This document shows positions 28,997-35,953 of a DNA stretch of 37,859 nt, in pieces. Position 1 is the first letter of the stretch; each line of letters begins with the position of its first letter. The notes under the pieces were generated by a model. The model saw nothing but the letters and a program-made list of their open reading frames with translations, made no database searches and had not been told where the DNA came from. Source of the DNA: a virus; the IMG/VR virus record IMGVR_UViG_3300050821_008479, positions 1-37,859 of that record. One strand, 5' to 3'. The translations under genes and the position numbers were made by a program.

Positions 28997-29497
28997 TCAA
29001 CCTTCCATTCCCGCGCCGTTCGTCGGGGGCATCTCGTGCGACGGGTTCGCGACGTGCTCGTCCTCTTCGGGCTTTGACACCTGGCCGTGGCAGGCAGCAC
29101 AGACCGCGACGAGTTCCCAGAGCATTTCGTGGCCGATGTGCTCGTAGGTCAGGTGATGGACCTCGGTCGCGCGGGCCTCTTGACAGCCTTCGCAGCAGTG
29201 GTCTGCCCGCTCAAGGACACGAAGCCGCAGATCGCGCCAGTGCTCCGTGTTCAGATAGAACTCGGCGTACCATCGCCGCCGTGCCTCCTTGGCGCGGCCC
29301 TGCTCGTCGGCAGTTTGCTGACGGGTGTGGGAAGCCTGCAGACACTTCGGGCAATCGCTGGCGTGGGCGTCCTCCGCTGGTAGCGGGGTCCCGCCAATCG
29401 TGGCTGTCCGTCTGCCGCACAACGTCTTCTCCCCCGTGAAGAGATGAATGCGGCCCTGCTCCTTCCAGCGTCCTTTCTCCCCAGTCGCAATGTTCAT
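28997..29497 (-). CDS. HNH endonuclease
   Basis: 166 residues. The N-terminal third has HLFTGEKTLCG and CPKC, a small zinc-binding module. The C-terminal part is an HNH motif with Cys pairs: CCEGCQEARATEVHHLTYEHIG...LVAVCAACHGQV. The start at 29497 shares its ATG with the integrase stop (ATGATGA) and is 5 bases after GGAGG; the ATG at 29500 is too close. It sits between integrase and attP. Typical HNH roles in phages are packaging-associated nicking or homing; the packaging genes are elsewhere, so homing or recombination is as likely. Confidence 0.75.
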   Translation of the reverse strand: MNIATGEKGRWKEQGRIHLFTGEKTLCGRRTATIGGTPLPAEDAHASDCPKCLQASHTRQQTADEQGRAKEARRRWYAEFYLNTEHWRDLRLRVLERADHCCEGCQEARATEVHHLTYEHIGHEMLWELVAVCAACHGQVSKPEEDEHVANPSHEMPPTNGAGMEG

Positions 29498-30636
29498 CAT
29501 CGCCTCCCCTGCCGGCCCCGGAAGCGGGCACGCTCCGCGGCCACCGTGCGCGCCCGATCCATCGCCGCCCGCAGCCGCTCGACGTTGCCCATGTCGTAGT
29601 TCCGAAAGACGTACGCCGTGTGGTGGCCGGTGACCTTCATGGCGTCGGCCTCCTCGAGCCCGCCGGCTCGCAGCGCCGTCGCCGCCGTGCGCCGCGTATC
29701 GTGGAACACGTAGCCGCCCGCCACCGCGCCGACGGGCAGGTCCGCCGCCGCGCACGCGCTCGCCCATGTCTTCCGGAAATCCCCGAGGCAGCCGTACTTC
29801 TTGGACGGCGGGCGCCCGCCGCGGCACCACCGGCCGTGGAATAGGAACGGACACCACGGGCGCCGGGCGTCCATCGCCTGCTCGACGAGCGTCAGGGAGC
29901 GGCCGACCAGGGGCAAGACGTGCGGCTCGCGCGCCTTGCACTCCTCGGGCGGCCACTCGATCACCGCCCGCTCGAGGTCGACGAAGCGGCGCTGCGTGCG
30001 GGCGAGCTGGCCGCGGCGGATCCCGTTCTCGAGCGCAAACTCGAAGAACGTGGCGGCGTAGGTCGGGAGCTGCTCGAGGAGCGCCACGGCGTCGCCAGTC
30101 GGGACGTAGCGGGCCCGCCGTCCCCGGCGGCGTTCATCCCGCATCGCGAAGTGCGGAATGGCCCGCACGCGTCCCGTCTGGCAGGCGAGGCTGTAGGCGC
30201 GGCGGAGCGCGGCGAAGCGCCGATTGATCGTGGCATTCGTCAAGCCCCTCCGTTTCCACGTATCGCCGATGGCGGTGACCTGCTGCGGTGTCACTGCGGC
30301 GGGGCGGAGTGGCCCGAGGCCGGCCGTGAGCCACGCCGTGATGGAGCCCCGCACGCTCGGCAGGGAGGTGCGGTCGTTGCGCAGGTAGTCGGCCTCGAGC
30401 TCCGCGAGGAGCTGGCGGATCGTCACGCGGCCGTCGGGCACCTCCTCGCCGTCCGCCACCGCCGCGAGCCGCCGCGCCCGCAGCGCCCGCGCCGCGCGGA
30501 TCGACGTCGTGCGCGCGCTCTCCTGGCGCACGCGGCCGCCCGTCGAGTAGTGGATCCAGAGGGTCGGCAGCACGGCCCCGGTGCGCGGCGAGATGCGGCG
30601 AAAGACGCCGGGCTCGACCGGGACGGTGCGTTTCAT
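29497..30636 (-). CDS. int: Tyrosine integrase
   Basis: 379 residues. An N-terminal arm-binding-like domain (1-70) and a core-binding SAM-like domain (about 72-160) precede the catalytic domain. The likely active-site residues are all visible: Arg207 in NGIRRGQL, Lys234, His312 and Arg315 in HDTRR, His338 in VTGHHT and Tyr347 in FRNYDM. It should insert the phage into a host tRNA-Arg gene at the attP found 0.5 kb downstream. Its start overlaps the stop of the excisionase-like gene (ATGA) and its stop overlaps the HNH start, forming a tight operon. Confidence 0.92.
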   Translation of the reverse strand: MKRTVPVEPGVFRRISPRTGAVLPTLWIHYSTGGRVRQESARTTSIRAARALRARRLAAVADGEEVPDGRVTIRQLLAELEADYLRNDRTSLPSVRGSITAWLTAGLGPLRPAAVTPQQVTAIGDTWKRRGLTNATINRRFAALRRAYSLACQTGRVRAIPHFAMRDERRRGRRARYVPTGDAVALLEQLPTYAATFFEFALENGIRRGQLARTQRRFVDLERAVIEWPPEECKAREPHVLPLVGRSLTLVEQAMDARRPWCPFLFHGRWCRGGRPPSKKYGCLGDFRKTWASACAAADLPVGAVAGGYVFHDTRRTAATALRAGGLEEADAMKVTGHHTAYVFRNYDMGNVERLRAAMDRARTVAAERARFRGRQGRR

Positions 30637-30977
30637 TCCGGCGTGACTCCGTTCACCGCCAAGGCGGCCTCCAGCGGGCCGCTATACCACCCGACCTTGC
30701 CGGTCGGCGACTTCCAGTAGCCCGCGAGCTTATGCCCGATGTGGCGGAGCCGGCTCTTGGAATAGCCCGTCTTCTTGCTGACCTCGTCGATCGTGAGGAG
30801 CACCCCCTGCGGCGGGGCCGGCGGCTCGTAGAGGACATCCTGCATGCAGAGCGCCTCGATGACGCGGCAGTGATAAATCACGTCGGTCACCCGGCGACGG
30901 TCTTGCGCATCCCGGAGGGCCTCGACCTCGCGCGCGATCTTCGCCAACCGCCGCTTGTCTTGCGTCTCGCCGTGCAT
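30633..30977 (-). CDS. Excisionase-like HTH protein
   Basis: 114 residues. The N-terminal half is charged and helical (RRLAKIAREVEALRDAQDRRR). The C-terminal half has a winged-helix pattern LLTIDEVSKKTGYSKSRLRHIGHKLAGYW, then GWYSGPLEAALAV, similar to MerR/excisionase-type DNA-binding proteins. It lies directly upstream of, and overlaps, the integrase gene, the usual place for a recombination directionality factor. A promoter (31125-31154) with an adjacent inverted repeat drives this pair. Confidence 0.65.
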   Translation of the reverse strand: MHGETQDKRRLAKIAREVEALRDAQDRRRVTDVIYHCRVIEALCMQDVLYEPPAPPQGVLLTIDEVSKKTGYSKSRLRHIGHKLAGYWKSPTGKVGWYSGPLEAALAVNGVTPE

Positions 30978-31124
30978 CGTCGCCCCGCGCTCCCCGTGCT
31001 TCCTTCGCGAGTGACGCCCTCACCACCTCCCGACCCACTCCTCGCGTCCCGTCCGACTGCGTCGATCTGTTGGTGTATGCGACGAGATGCCGACGCCATC
31101 CACGGATGGAGTCCAGCGCAGGCG

Positions 31125-31154
31125 CGAATACGCCCGATGTTAAAACCTGTCAAG
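31125..31154 (-). promoter_or_regulatory. Promoter of the excisionase-integrase operon
   Basis: Minus-strand TTGACA (31154-31149), 18 bp and TATTCG (31130-31125). The start would be near 31118, about 140 bases before the excisionase-like ATG at 30977. Confidence 0.55.
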
Positions 31155-31166
31155 CTGGTTCCGCCG

Positions 31167-31185
31167 GTGTGGCGAGTACACACCT
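31167..31185. promoter_or_regulatory. Candidate operator, inverted repeat
   Basis: GGTGTG, 7 bases, CACACC: a perfect dyad 12 bp upstream of the -35 box of the integrase-operon promoter. It may be bound by the ribbon-helix-helix protein encoded just upstream. Confidence 0.45.
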
Positions 31186-31198
31186 CGCAACCTGGCGC

Positions 31199-31501
31199 CT
31201 ATCGCGTCGTGCCGGGGGGTGGCGTGCCGCGGGTCGCGACGAGGCCGCGGCGGATCAACACGCGGATCATGTCCGAGGACTTCCGCTGCTCGAGCTTCGA
31301 CTGCGCGGCGACCTCGTCAAAGAGCGCGCGCTCGAGCCAGATGCTGCGCCGCACCGGGCCGGTCGGGTCGGGCGGGCGTTTGCCGCGTATGGGGCGCCGC
31401 GGGCGGGGCTTGGGTTTACGTGGGTGCAATGGGGTGCGTTCTGACACTATTGGCGCCCCGTGCAACCCCAACGTGTGTAAAAGAGTGGCGTTTTGGTGCA
31501 C
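31199..31501 (-). CDS. Ribbon-helix-helix-type DNA-binding protein
   Basis: 100 residues from a GTG that begins one base after the repressor stop codon and has an AAGGTG site. A downstream GTG at 31447 is an alternative. The N-terminal half is Pro/Arg/Lys-rich and disordered (RKPKPRPRRPIRGKRPP). The C-terminal part (RRSIWLERALFDEVAAQSKLEQRKSSDMIRVLIRRGL) has the strand-helix-helix pattern of Arc/MetJ-like repressors. It probably acts with the neighbouring HTH protein on the switch or on the integrase promoter. Confidence 0.65.
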   Translation of the reverse strand: MHQNATLLHTLGLHGAPIVSERTPLHPRKPKPRPRRPIRGKRPPDPTGPVRRSIWLERALFDEVAAQSKLEQRKSSDMIRVLIRRGLVATRGTPPPGTTR

Positions 31502-31502
31502 T

Positions 31503-31781
31503 CTACACCTTAGCAGATGCGGCCGCCCGGCGCGGCAGTCCAGCCAAGGCGCGGGCCAAGGCGAGTTGGCGGTCTGGCGCCACGTGGACGAGCGCGGCGA
31601 GCACGAGCACGCCCCGGGCGTCGGGCACCGTGCCGAGCCGCCGCCAGCGCTTCAACGTCGGCTCGCTGATGCCGAGCGCCGTCCGCACGGCCGTCGGGCC
31701 GCCGGCGGCCTGGATGGTGCGATAGACAAGGTTGGAGGGGATGCGTGGGCGGTTGCGTCCGTTGCGGTGCGGTCGCGGCAT
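31503..31781 (-). CDS. Cro/CI-like HTH repressor
   Basis: 92 residues. The segment NLVYRTIQAAGGPTAVRTALGISEPTLKRWRRLGTVPDARGVLVLAAL is a helix-turn-helix of the Cro/YdaS type, where AVRTALGIS-EPTLKRWR is the recognition unit. The ATG at 31781 lies inside a palindrome (31779-31791), which suggests autorepression. There is no protease or dimerisation domain of a full CI repressor, so it may be the Cro side of the switch or a short immunity repressor. Confidence 0.7.
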   Translation of the reverse strand: MPRPHRNGRNRPRIPSNLVYRTIQAAGGPTAVRTALGISEPTLKRWRRLGTVPDARGVLVLAALVHVAPDRQLALARALAGLPRRAAASAKV

Positions 31782-31797
31782 ACCGGGTATGTACCCG
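31779..31797. promoter_or_regulatory. Overlapping palindromic operators at the repressor start
   Basis: CATACCGGGTATG is palindromic around its central base and overlaps CGGGTATGTACCCG, also palindromic. The half site CATACCGGG recurs at 31836-31844 within the spacer of the rightward promoter. A repressor bound here could shut down both directions. Confidence 0.6.
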
Positions 31798-31829
31798 CGC
31801 GTACGGGTCAAAAGCAATACGGATAAGAC

Positions 31830-31858
31830 TTGACACATACCGGGGGCGGCGGTAGTCT
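31830..31858 (+). promoter_or_regulatory. Rightward promoter overlapping an operator half site
   Basis: TTGACA (31830-31835), 17 bp and TAGTCT (31853-31858). The spacer holds CATACCGGG, a half site of the operator at 31779. It points toward the ERF operon but would first cross the opposite-strand gene at 31878-32333. Confidence 0.6.
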
Positions 31859-31877
31859 CTGAGGGTATGAGACGGCG

Positions 31878-32333
31878 CTACAGGATGCCGCACGCGGGCG
31901 GGCGCACGGGGTGCGCCGGGAGCGGGACGCGCTGCACCATCGGGTGTCCGTTCACCCGCTGGAGTGTGACGGGCGCCCGGTACGCGGCGCACACGCGCGC
32001 CCGCGCGGCCGCCGGGTCGAGCCCGATCGTCTCGCACACCGGGACGAACGCATACGGCCACGCCTCGTCATCGCTCACGAGCCACGCGTATGCGTCGCGG
32101 TATTCCTTCGCGGTGCGCGGGTAGCGGCGGAGGTCATCGAGCGTCGCCATGAAGACGGCCAGCACTAACCGCCGCGGCCCCGAGAGCTCGCGCCGCCGCG
32201 CCAAGAACGCGAGCAACGCGCCCGCCGTGTCGGTCGGATCGGGTCCGGTTTCAGGGAGCGCAAGCTTGCGTTGTCCGCCCGAACGCAAGGCGCCCCCTTG
32301 CACCCGCAACCCCGACACCGCAAAGAATGGCAC
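31878..32333 (-). CDS. Conserved early phage protein
   Basis: 151 residues from a GTG at 32333; the start is uncertain because the first ~35 residues are poorly structured. The conserved part reads PRRLVLAVFMATLDDLRRYPRTAKEYRDAYAWLVSDDEAWPYAFVPVCETIGLDP. This is like many phage proteins with an RRLVLAV...W..S....FSF..vCe.LGlDP pattern, whose function is not established. It is next to the repressor in the early region and divergent from ERF. It may be an early regulator. Confidence 0.65.
   Translation of the reverse strand: MPFFAVSGLRVQGGALRSGGQRKLALPETGPDPTDTAGALLAFLARRRELSGPRRLVLAVFMATLDDLRRYPRTAKEYRDAYAWLVSDDEAWPYAFVPVCETIGLDPAAARARVCAAYRAPVTLQRVNGHPMVQRVPLPAHPVRPPACGIL
32259..32270. promoter_or_regulatory. 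Perfect palindrome upstream of the ERF gene
   Basis: CGCAAGCTTGCG, a 12-bp perfect palindrome, with another ACGCAAGG 15 bases downstream. It lies inside the opposite-strand gene, about 110 bases before the ERF start, and may be an operator. Confidence 0.35.
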
Positions 32334-32379
32334 GCTAACCGCCGGATATCACGGCATGCCCGCCGAGGAAAACCCAGCT

Positions 32380-33411
32380 ATGGAAACCAATACCATGCCC
32401 GCCGAAGTCGTCGCCGACCTGCCCGCGCCCACGTTGGCGGGGCCGCTCGATGCCTCGGGATTGATTGCCAAGGCGATCGAGCACCACGTCGGGATTGATA
32501 CGCTCGAACGCCTCCTCGCGCTCCGCGAGCGCCTGAAAGCCGAGCACGACCGCGAGGCGTTCTTGCGGGCGCTCGCGGGCTTCCAGGGCGAATGCCCGGT
32601 GATCGCCAAGTCGAAAAACGTGACCGTGCAATCGGCCACCGGGCGCGGCTACTCGTACCGCTACGCGCCGCTGGACATCATCGTCGAACAGATCCGCCCG
32701 TACCTCCAGAAGTACGGCTTGTCGTACACGATCAAGACGCGGCAAGACGAGGGCACGCTGACCGCGATTTGCGAGGCGCACCACGAGGCCGGGCACACCG
32801 AGCCGAGCGAGCTGACCGTACCGATCGACAAGGCGGCGCGCATGAACGACACGCAGAAAGTCGGCGCCGCGCGCACCTACGCGATGCGCTACGCGTTCTG
32901 CAACGCCTTCGGGATTCTCACCGGCGACGAGGACACCGACGCCATCACGACGACCGACGGCGAGGCGCCGCTCCCGCCGTTCGTGGCACCGCGCCGCCAG
33001 AGCGCGGCGCCCGCGACGCCCCCGGTCGACGAGGATCTGACCGACAAGCTCCAGCGCTCGATTGCCGCGACCACCGCGCGCAAGGCCGACGCGGGCCCCG
33101 AGCCCGCGCCGAGTGACGCGCTCTCGAAAGCGCGCGTGGGCCGCTTGATGGCGCTCCTGCACGAGGCCGTCGAACAGGGTGGCGTCCCCGACGACGCGCA
33201 CGAGGAGGTGTTCAATCGCGCCCTCGACTGGCTCGGGAGCTGGGTCGCGACGACGCAGGGGCGCAGCAAGGTCACCCACTGCAGCTACAAGGCGTACGAC
33301 GAGCTGTGTGCGCAAATCCCGGGCGCCGTCGAGGCCGCACTCCAGGGCGAGCGGCGGCCGGCGCCGCGCTTGGTTCGCCGCACGTACGCCGCGCCGCGGC
33401 CGTTGCGCTGA
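32380..33411 (+). CDS. ERF-family single-strand annealing protein
   Basis: 343 residues. The core (about 55-190) has the ERF signature: FLRALAGFQGECPVIAKSKNV, GYSYRYAPLDIIVEQIRPYLQKYGLSY, and DTQKVGAARTYAMRYAFCNAFGILTGDEDTDA. It anneals complementary single strands during phage recombination. The C-terminal part is Pro/Ala-rich and ends with a small helical domain. I chose the ATG at 32380 for its GAGGA site; longer starts at 32356 or 32149 add unstructured sequence. The next gene, a nuclease, follows with no gap, a classic recombinase-exonuclease pair. Confidence 0.85.
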   Translation: METNTMPAEVVADLPAPTLAGPLDASGLIAKAIEHHVGIDTLERLLALRERLKAEHDREAFLRALAGFQGECPVIAKSKNVTVQSATGRGYSYRYAPLDIIVEQIRPYLQKYGLSYTIKTRQDEGTLTAICEAHHEAGHTEPSELTVPIDKAARMNDTQKVGAARTYAMRYAFCNAFGILTGDEDTDAITTTDGEAPLPPFVAPRRQSAAPATPPVDEDLTDKLQRSIAATTARKADAGPEPAPSDALSKARVGRLMALLHEAVEQGGVPDDAHEEVFNRALDWLGSWVATTQGRSKVTHCSYKAYDELCAQIPGAVEAALQGERRPAPRLVRRTYAAPRPLR

Positions 33412-34092
33412 ATGGCGACGCTCTCGACCGATGTCCCGGCCCCGGTCCTGTCGTTCGATCCGGTGCTCCATGAGTACCGTGTCAACGGCGACCCCGTGCC
33501 AAGCGTGACGCAACTCCTCGACGACGCGGGCCTCACTCCTGATTACAGTCAGGTTCCCCCGAGCGTCCTGCAACACGCCCGCGAGCGGGGTATTCATGTG
33601 GATGCGTGCTGTGATTTGCTCGACGCGGACGACCTCGATTGGCGCAGCGTTCACCCGGAGGGGTTGCCGTTTGTCGAAGCGTGGCTCGCGTTTCGTGAGC
33701 ACGAGGGCTTCACGCCGGCCGGGTCGCAAGTGCCCCTGTATCACCCGGTCTACGGGTACTGCGGCACGGCCGACGCCGTCGGCACGCTCCCGGGCGGCCG
33801 CCCCGTGATCGTGGAGCGGAAGACCACCGCGAAGATGGCGACCACGGTCGCCCTCCAGACCGCCGGCTACGGGCTCGACGGCTTGTGGTACGCGCCCCCG
33901 GGCGGCGGCGTGCTCGCGCCCGTGCCGTGGGCGCGCCCCGTGCGCCTCGGCGTGCAACTCCGCCGCGACGGCTCGTATCTGCTTGTGCCCTATGACGACC
34001 CCGAGGACTTGGCCGCGTTCCTCGGCGTCGTGGCCCTCGGGCGGTGGCGCGGCGCCCGGCGCGCCTTGCAACCCATGCGGCGGGCGCGGTAG
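33412..34092 (+). CDS. PD-(D/E)XK exonuclease (RecB/Cas4-like)
   Basis: 226 residues. YHPVYGYCGTADAVGTLPGGRPVIVERKTTAKMATTVALQTAGYG carries the nuclease motifs: Asp121, Glu135-x-Lys137 and Gln149-(3)-Tyr153. The N terminus starts SFDPVLHEYRVNGDPVPSVTQLL, typical of phage recombination exonucleases of this group. It should resect DNA ends to give single strands for the ERF protein encoded immediately upstream. The usual V(I/V)D(E)xKT has Glu here, which is within family variation. A cysteine cluster for an iron-sulphur centre is not seen. Confidence 0.78.
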   Translation: MATLSTDVPAPVLSFDPVLHEYRVNGDPVPSVTQLLDDAGLTPDYSQVPPSVLQHARERGIHVDACCDLLDADDLDWRSVHPEGLPFVEAWLAFREHEGFTPAGSQVPLYHPVYGYCGTADAVGTLPGGRPVIVERKTTAKMATTVALQTAGYGLDGLWYAPPGGGVLAPVPWARPVRLGVQLRRDGSYLLVPYDDPEDLAAFLGVVALGRWRGARRALQPMRRAR

Positions 34093-34103
34093 CGTTACAG
34101 CGC

Positions 34104-34328
34104 ATGAGCGAGAAGGTGAGCAAGACGCTTGCGCGGCTTATCGCACTGGAGCAAGGCCAGACCGCCGTGCGTGCGGAGATTCATGAGCTGCGCACCGACC
34201 TGAATAGCGGACTCGGCGCGATCCTCGACGCCATCAATCGGTTGAACGGCACGATCGAGCGCGTGGCCGAAATCCGCCCGCGCCTGGACAAGCTCGAACA
34301 ACGCGTCGCCACCCTCGAGGCGCGATGA
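34104..34328 (+). CDS. Small coiled-coil protein 1
   Basis: 74 residues, almost entirely heptad-like helix (TDLNSGLGAILDAINRLNGTIERV, RLDKLEQRVATLEAR). The ATG is 5 bases after a TAGCGTTACA 10-mer found before two other small genes, and its stop overlaps the next ATG (ATGA). It may be a trimerising or dimerising accessory factor. Function unknown. Confidence 0.6.
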   Translation: MSEKVSKTLARLIALEQGQTAVRAEIHELRTDLNSGLGAILDAINRLNGTIERVAEIRPRLDKLEQRVATLEAR

Positions 34329-34489
34329 GCCTCGTGGACGCCGACACGTATCAAATCAACGAGCGCCTCGGGCACATCGAGCAGCTCGTTGCCGTGATGA
34401 ACGAGCGCCTCGCGAATATCGAGCGGCTCCTAGAGGTTGCTCTCGAGGAGTGTCGCGGCATGCGCCGTGACCTCGGGGCGCAGCGCTAA
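34325..34489 (+). CDS. Small coiled-coil protein 2
   Basis: 54 residues of helical heptad sequence (YQINERLGHIEQLVAVMNERLANIERLLEVAL) with an ATG overlapping the previous stop. Its stop overlaps the convergent minus-strand gene ending at 34486. It resembles the preceding protein in design and may form a heteromer with it. Confidence 0.6.
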   Translation: MSLVDADTYQINERLGHIEQLVAVMNERLANIERLLEVALEECRGMRRDLGAQR

Positions 34490-34707
34490 GGCTCGTCGGC
34501 CGCGGCGCGGAGCCGCTCGAGCGCGTCGACCTCGAGGGCGGCGAGCACGTCGACCGGGAGCGCGTCGGTAATCTCGAGCGGGCCGAGGCGCACGCACAGC
34601 GCCACGTCATCCGGCTCGGGCGGCGTGGCGCGCGTCGCCGCGGCACCCCGGGCGGCGTCGAGGATCTCGACCGCCACCGTGAGCTCGACCTCGGTCGTGT
34701 ATTTCAC
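34486..34707 (-). CDS. Small acidic protein, unknown
   Basis: 73 residues from a GTG that overlaps the upstream TGA (GTGA). It begins MKYTTEVELTVAVEILDAAR and is acidic with alternating beta and helix. It is the last gene of the minus-strand packaging operon and meets the plus-strand operon tail to tail with a 4-base overlap. No family recognised. Confidence 0.6.
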   Translation of the reverse strand: MKYTTEVELTVAVEILDAARGAAATRATPPEPDDVALCVRLGPLEITDALPVDVLAALEVDALERLRAAADEP

Positions 34708-34865
34708 GCCGGCGGCGCGGCTTGAATGACGCCGAGCGCCGTGAGCACGCGCTCGACGAAGGCCGCCGAGCCCGTGAGCTCGACGTCGAGGCCGTCGGCG
34801 CGTTTCACATGCACGGTGCAGGGCGTGGCATCGGCGGGCGGGGCGGGCTCGTGACGGGCGGCCAT
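34704..34865 (-). CDS. Small protein, unknown
   Basis: 53 residues (MAARHEPAPPADATPCTVHV...DVELTGSAAFVERVLTALG), probably beta-beta-alpha. GGGAGGAT precedes the ATG, and promoter copy 4 of the repeated phage element lies 20 bases upstream. Its stop overlaps the next start. Confidence 0.6.
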   Translation of the reverse strand: MAARHEPAPPADATPCTVHVKRADGLDVELTGSAAFVERVLTALGVIQAAPPA

Positions 34866-34888
34866 GGGCGGATCCTCCCGCCGGCGCC

Positions 34889-34918
34889 GTGTAGCACGCG
34901 CCCCCGGGCGGGCGTCAA
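34889..34918 (-). promoter_or_regulatory. Repeated phage promoter element, copy 4 (minus strand)
   Basis: Minus-strand TTGACG (34918-34913), 18 bp and CTACAC (34894-34889), followed by GGCGCCGGCGGG. It matches copies 1-3 on the plus strand. It starts within the end of the upstream coiled-coil gene and would drive the two last genes of this operon. Confidence 0.5.
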
Positions 34919-35094
34919 TCGCCGACGTAGCGGGCTTGCTCGAGCCGGCGCTCGAGGCGCCGCACGACCTCCCGCGCGGCCTCGAGCCCGGCGCGGTACG
35001 TCTCGAGGACGGCGCGCGCGTCGGCGAGCTCGCCCTCGAGGCGCGCGGCCTCGGCGGCTTTCTCGGCGTACCACTCGCCCGGGTCGCGGGCCAT
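34915..35094 (-). CDS. Small coiled-coil protein 3
   Basis: 59 residues, nearly all charged helix (YAEKAAEAARLEGELADARAV, EAAREVVRRLERRLEQARYV). Its ATG abuts the stop codon of the upstream gene, so translation is probably coupled. Function unknown. Confidence 0.6.
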   Translation of the reverse strand: MARDPGEWYAEKAAEAARLEGELADARAVLETYRAGLEAAREVVRRLERRLEQARYVGD

Positions 35095-35274
35095 TTAGCC
35101 CTCGGGCTTTCGCGGGACCAGCGTCACCACGACGTCGGGGTCACAGAGGCAATCGGCGCCTGTGCCCCCGTTGACGGTGGGGCACCACGCATCGTGTTTG
35201 AGGGTGAGCACCGTCACCCGGCCGCGCTCGAGCGGGATCCCGACCGGGGGGAAGTCTTTAGCCCAACTGGTCAT
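35095..35274 (-). CDS. Small cysteine-containing protein
   Basis: 59 residues. The start overlaps the end of the terminase ATPase gene by 17 bases. The core is PLERGRVTVLTLKHDAWCPTVNGGTGADCLCDPDVVV; three Cys and a His could form a partial metal site. No family recognised. Confidence 0.6.
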   Translation of the reverse strand: MTSWAKDFPPVGIPLERGRVTVLTLKHDAWCPTVNGGTGADCLCDPDVVVTLVPRKPEG

Positions 35275-35953
35275 GCACCAAATCTTTGAAGAAACCAGGC
35301 CCCGCGCTCGAGACGGCCGTCAACCGCCCGCCGCCCTCGATGGTCGGGCGGAGCGCGACCCAGGTCTCAAACGCGTGGTCCCAAAAGGCGACCTCGTCGG
35401 CGAGCACGCTGGTAAACGTGTGCTGGCGTGCTTGCTCCTCGCCCTCGCCGAGGGCCACGATCTCCGAGCCATTCGGAAAGCGGAGAAAGCCGATCGAGTA
35501 CTCCGTCTCGCACGGGGGAAACGTCGGCGGCAAGTGGTCGTGAATGAACTTGGCCCGCCGCACGAGCTCCGCCGACCCCTCCGTCTCCGTTTTTCCCAAT
35601 TTGCGCGCCATGAACGCGACTTTCGTGTTCCCCGCAAACCGCGCGAGCCAGTAGTTGACCGCCACAAAGAGCCAGGTCACCACCATGCGCCGGGACTTTG
35701 GGATGGCGAGCAGCGGGTGCTCCTGCCACCGCCGCACGAGCAGCGCGGCATAGGCGTGGTTGGGGTAGCGCCGCACGCGGCCCGTCACCTCGTCGCGCGT
35801 CCAGACGCAGTCGCGCACGAACGCCCACGGGTCGCCGGCGGCGCCGTACGTCGCGAGCATCTTGCGCTGCTCGAGCAGCAGCCGCGCCGCGGCGCGCAGG
35901 GCCAGGGGATGGTCGGGTCCGAGGACCCGGGTCGTGCCGGCGCCGTCAGGCAT
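35258..35953 (-). CDS. Large terminase, ATPase half (TerL N-terminal domain)
   Basis: 231 residues with the order of motifs of a TerL ATPase domain: the adenine/Walker A region AIPKSRRMVVTWLF (about 83-96), NTKVAFMARK, ELVRRAKFIHDHLP, Walker B with catalytic acid in TSVLADEVAFWDHA (Asp186-Glu187), and the coupling motif TAVSSAGPGFFKDL (about 212-224). It stops directly after this motif, without linker or nuclease; those are encoded at 6017-6886 on the other strand. The P-loop lacks the usual Gly-Lys pair, as in some deviant TerL proteins. It overlaps its upstream gene by 8 bases in an operon with the small terminase candidate. Confidence 0.8.
   Translation of the reverse strand: MPDGAGTTRVLGPDHPLALRAAARLLLEQRKMLATYGAAGDPWAFVRDCVWTRDEVTGRVRRYPNHAYAALLVRRWQEHPLLAIPKSRRMVVTWLFVAVNYWLARFAGNTKVAFMARKLGKTETEGSAELVRRAKFIHDHLPPTFPPCETEYSIGFLRFPNGSEIVALGEGEEQARQHTFTSVLADEVAFWDHAFETWVALRPTIEGGGRLTAVSSAGPGFFKDLVHDQLG

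Noticed and set aside
28530-29000. A 156-residue minus-strand frame containing IAQLDRASDYE
   Set aside because: That peptide is the well-known false translation of a tRNA-Arg gene. The frame runs through attP and overlaps the initiator gene, so it is not a gene.
31867-32124. A plus-strand 85-codon ORF just after the rightward promoter
   Set aside because: The opposite strand encodes a protein with a recognisable phage pattern (RRLVLAV...DDEAWPYAF...GLDP); the plus frame has no such features.
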